This document shows positions 49,705-50,788 of a stretch of DNA of 50,788 bases, piece after piece. A program made the translations under genes and the position numbers. The notes under the pieces were generated by a model that was given only the letters and a program-made list of their open reading frames with translations, was not told where the DNA came from and did no database searches. The DNA is taken from NCBI GenBank assembly GCA_902634555.1, contig CACPKO010000008.1, positions 1-50,788 of the forward strand. Reading direction: 5' to 3'. Source of the stretch: Actinomycetota bacterium. GTDB lineage: Bacteria > Actinomycetota > Acidimicrobiia > Acidimicrobiales > MedAcidi-G1. How positions within the stretch are numbered: position 1 is the first letter of the stretch; each line of letters starts with the position of its first letter.

Positions 49705-50546
49705 ACAAAAATCTTCCTGTCGCAAAAACCTACAAATTATTTATTAATGGGGCGTTCCCGCGTTCAGAGTCTGGATATACGCTTCCGATACGAAACACCG
49801 AAGGTCAACTCTTAGCAAACATTTCGAAGGCTTCCCGTAAAGACCTTCGAGATTCAGTTCGAGCAGCTCGATCAGCGCAAGAGTCTTGGGCGAGTCGAAC
49901 CGCATACAATCGCGGGCAGATCCTTTACCGCATCGCCGAGATGATGGAGGCACGACGGGAAGAATTCATCGCAGTGCTTGAAAGCACCGGTGAAACACAT
50001 AAAGAAGCCGTCGGGCAAGTGGAAGATGCAATAGAACGCTGGGTTTGGTATGCGGGATGGGCAGACAAAATCCACCATGTTCTCGGCACGGTCAACCCCG
50101 TTGCTGGACCTTATTTCAACTTCACCATGCCGGAACCCACCGGAGTGGTAGGAGTCGTAGCATCCGAAGAACCAGCTTTACTAGGGTTAGTTTCACGACT
50201 CGCCCCAATAATTGTGAGCGGAAACACAGCAGTCGTAGTAGTAGACGTAGAAGCAGGACTCGCAGCGGTAACCCTCGCAGAAGTCTTAGCAACCTCCGAC
50301 CTCCCAGGCGGAGTAGTCAATCTTCTCACCGGAGACAAGCAAGAACTACTTCCATGGATGCTTGGGCACCTAGACATTAACTCAGTCGATCTCACAGGAG
50401 CACCGAACGACATTGATCACGAAATACTTGAAGAATCTGCAGTCAATGTGAAACGAACTGTCTGGGGAGACCCAACAGACGAAACGCCGTATATCATTGC
50501 AGACTTTTTAGAAATGAAAACAGTCTGGCATCCAATAGGCCGCTGA
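49701..50546 (+). CDS. Short aldehyde dehydrogenase-like protein lacking catalytic C-terminal half
   Basis: ALDH N-terminal/NAD-binding homology, ends at 281 aa with no catalytic Cys motif. Confidence 0.8.
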   Translation: MNKNLPVAKTYKLFINGAFPRSESGYTLPIRNTEGQLLANISKASRKDLRDSVRAARSAQESWASRTAYNRGQILYRIAEMMEARREEFIAVLESTGETHKEAVGQVEDAIERWVWYAGWADKIHHVLGTVNPVAGPYFNFTMPEPTGVVGVVASEEPALLGLVSRLAPIIVSGNTAVVVVDVEAGLAAVTLAEVLATSDLPGGVVNLLTGDKQELLPWMLGHLDINSVDLTGAPNDIDHEILEESAVNVKRTVWGDPTDETPYIIADFLEMKTVWHPIGR

Positions 50547-50642
50547 GTAACACGTAAGACACTCGTCTAAATTGAGGATTTTGCTTTAGCTTTCTTCTTT
50601 GTTAAACAGAGATAACAGAATGTTAATTATGTAGGAGTTCTG

Positions 50643-50788
50643 GTGTTTACTAAATATTTCTCTTCGATCCTCTTTGCTTTAGTGGCTATTTTTTGTTTCG
50701 TGTCTTGTAGCTCATCTTCAACAACTCAAAGTTCCCTCGAAGAACGGATATCAGTTTTAGAAGCCGTAGTAGAAAATTTGGAAGGATC
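50643..50788 (+). CDS. Putative lipoprotein, truncated at window end
   Basis: SD AGGAG then GTG; MFTKYFSSILFALVAIFCFVSCSSSSTTQ signal peptide with lipobox. Confidence 0.55.
   Translation, partial: MFTKYFSSILFALVAIFCFVSCSSSSTTQSSLEERISVLEAVVENLEG

Overview
The window looks like a moderate-GC actinobacterial chromosome segment, possibly an Acidimicrobiia-like marine lineage (inferred from gene content and an IHF-like domain; not tested). Most of it is housekeeping: tRNA-Ala(CGC), DUF1501/DUF1800 pair, RsgA, asparaginase, PII, RraA, TrpS, ScpA/ScpB, RluB-type synthase, TyrA, AroA, Cmk, PlsC, IspH, DUF512 radical SAM protein, Der, a SpoIIE-type phosphatase, a BMP-type nucleoside ABC transporter, tRNA-Pro(GGG), a Cas4/RecB-like nuclease plus SF1 helicase pair, an Old Yellow Enzyme-like/MttB-like/PEP-swivel cluster, a membrane spermidine-synthase-like protein, PntAA/AB/B and a ThDP enzyme. 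It ends in a (deoxy)nucleoside catabolic operon (PNP, phosphohexo/pentomutase, DeoC, two ALDHs). Three observations stand out. (1) An ArsC-family thioredoxin-fold gene (7416..7802) has an in-frame TGA exactly at the catalytic Cys position. It is followed by a 7-bp hairpin with a GGUC apical loop, i.e. a probable bacterial SECIS and a selenoprotein that the ORF track truncates. (2) The sugar-phosphate mutase of the nucleoside operon (44829..46946) is fused in one uninterrupted ORF to a sigma-70 region 1.2-2.4-like domain with no sigma-3/sigma-4. (3) The next gene, DeoC, carries an extra ~120-aa N-terminal domain that resembles actinobacterial integration host factor (mIHF). Adjacent nucleoside-catabolic enzymes carrying transcription/nucleoid-type domains are a candidate undescribed regulatory or 'trigger enzyme' system. 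No CRISPR array, transposase or prophage was recognised.
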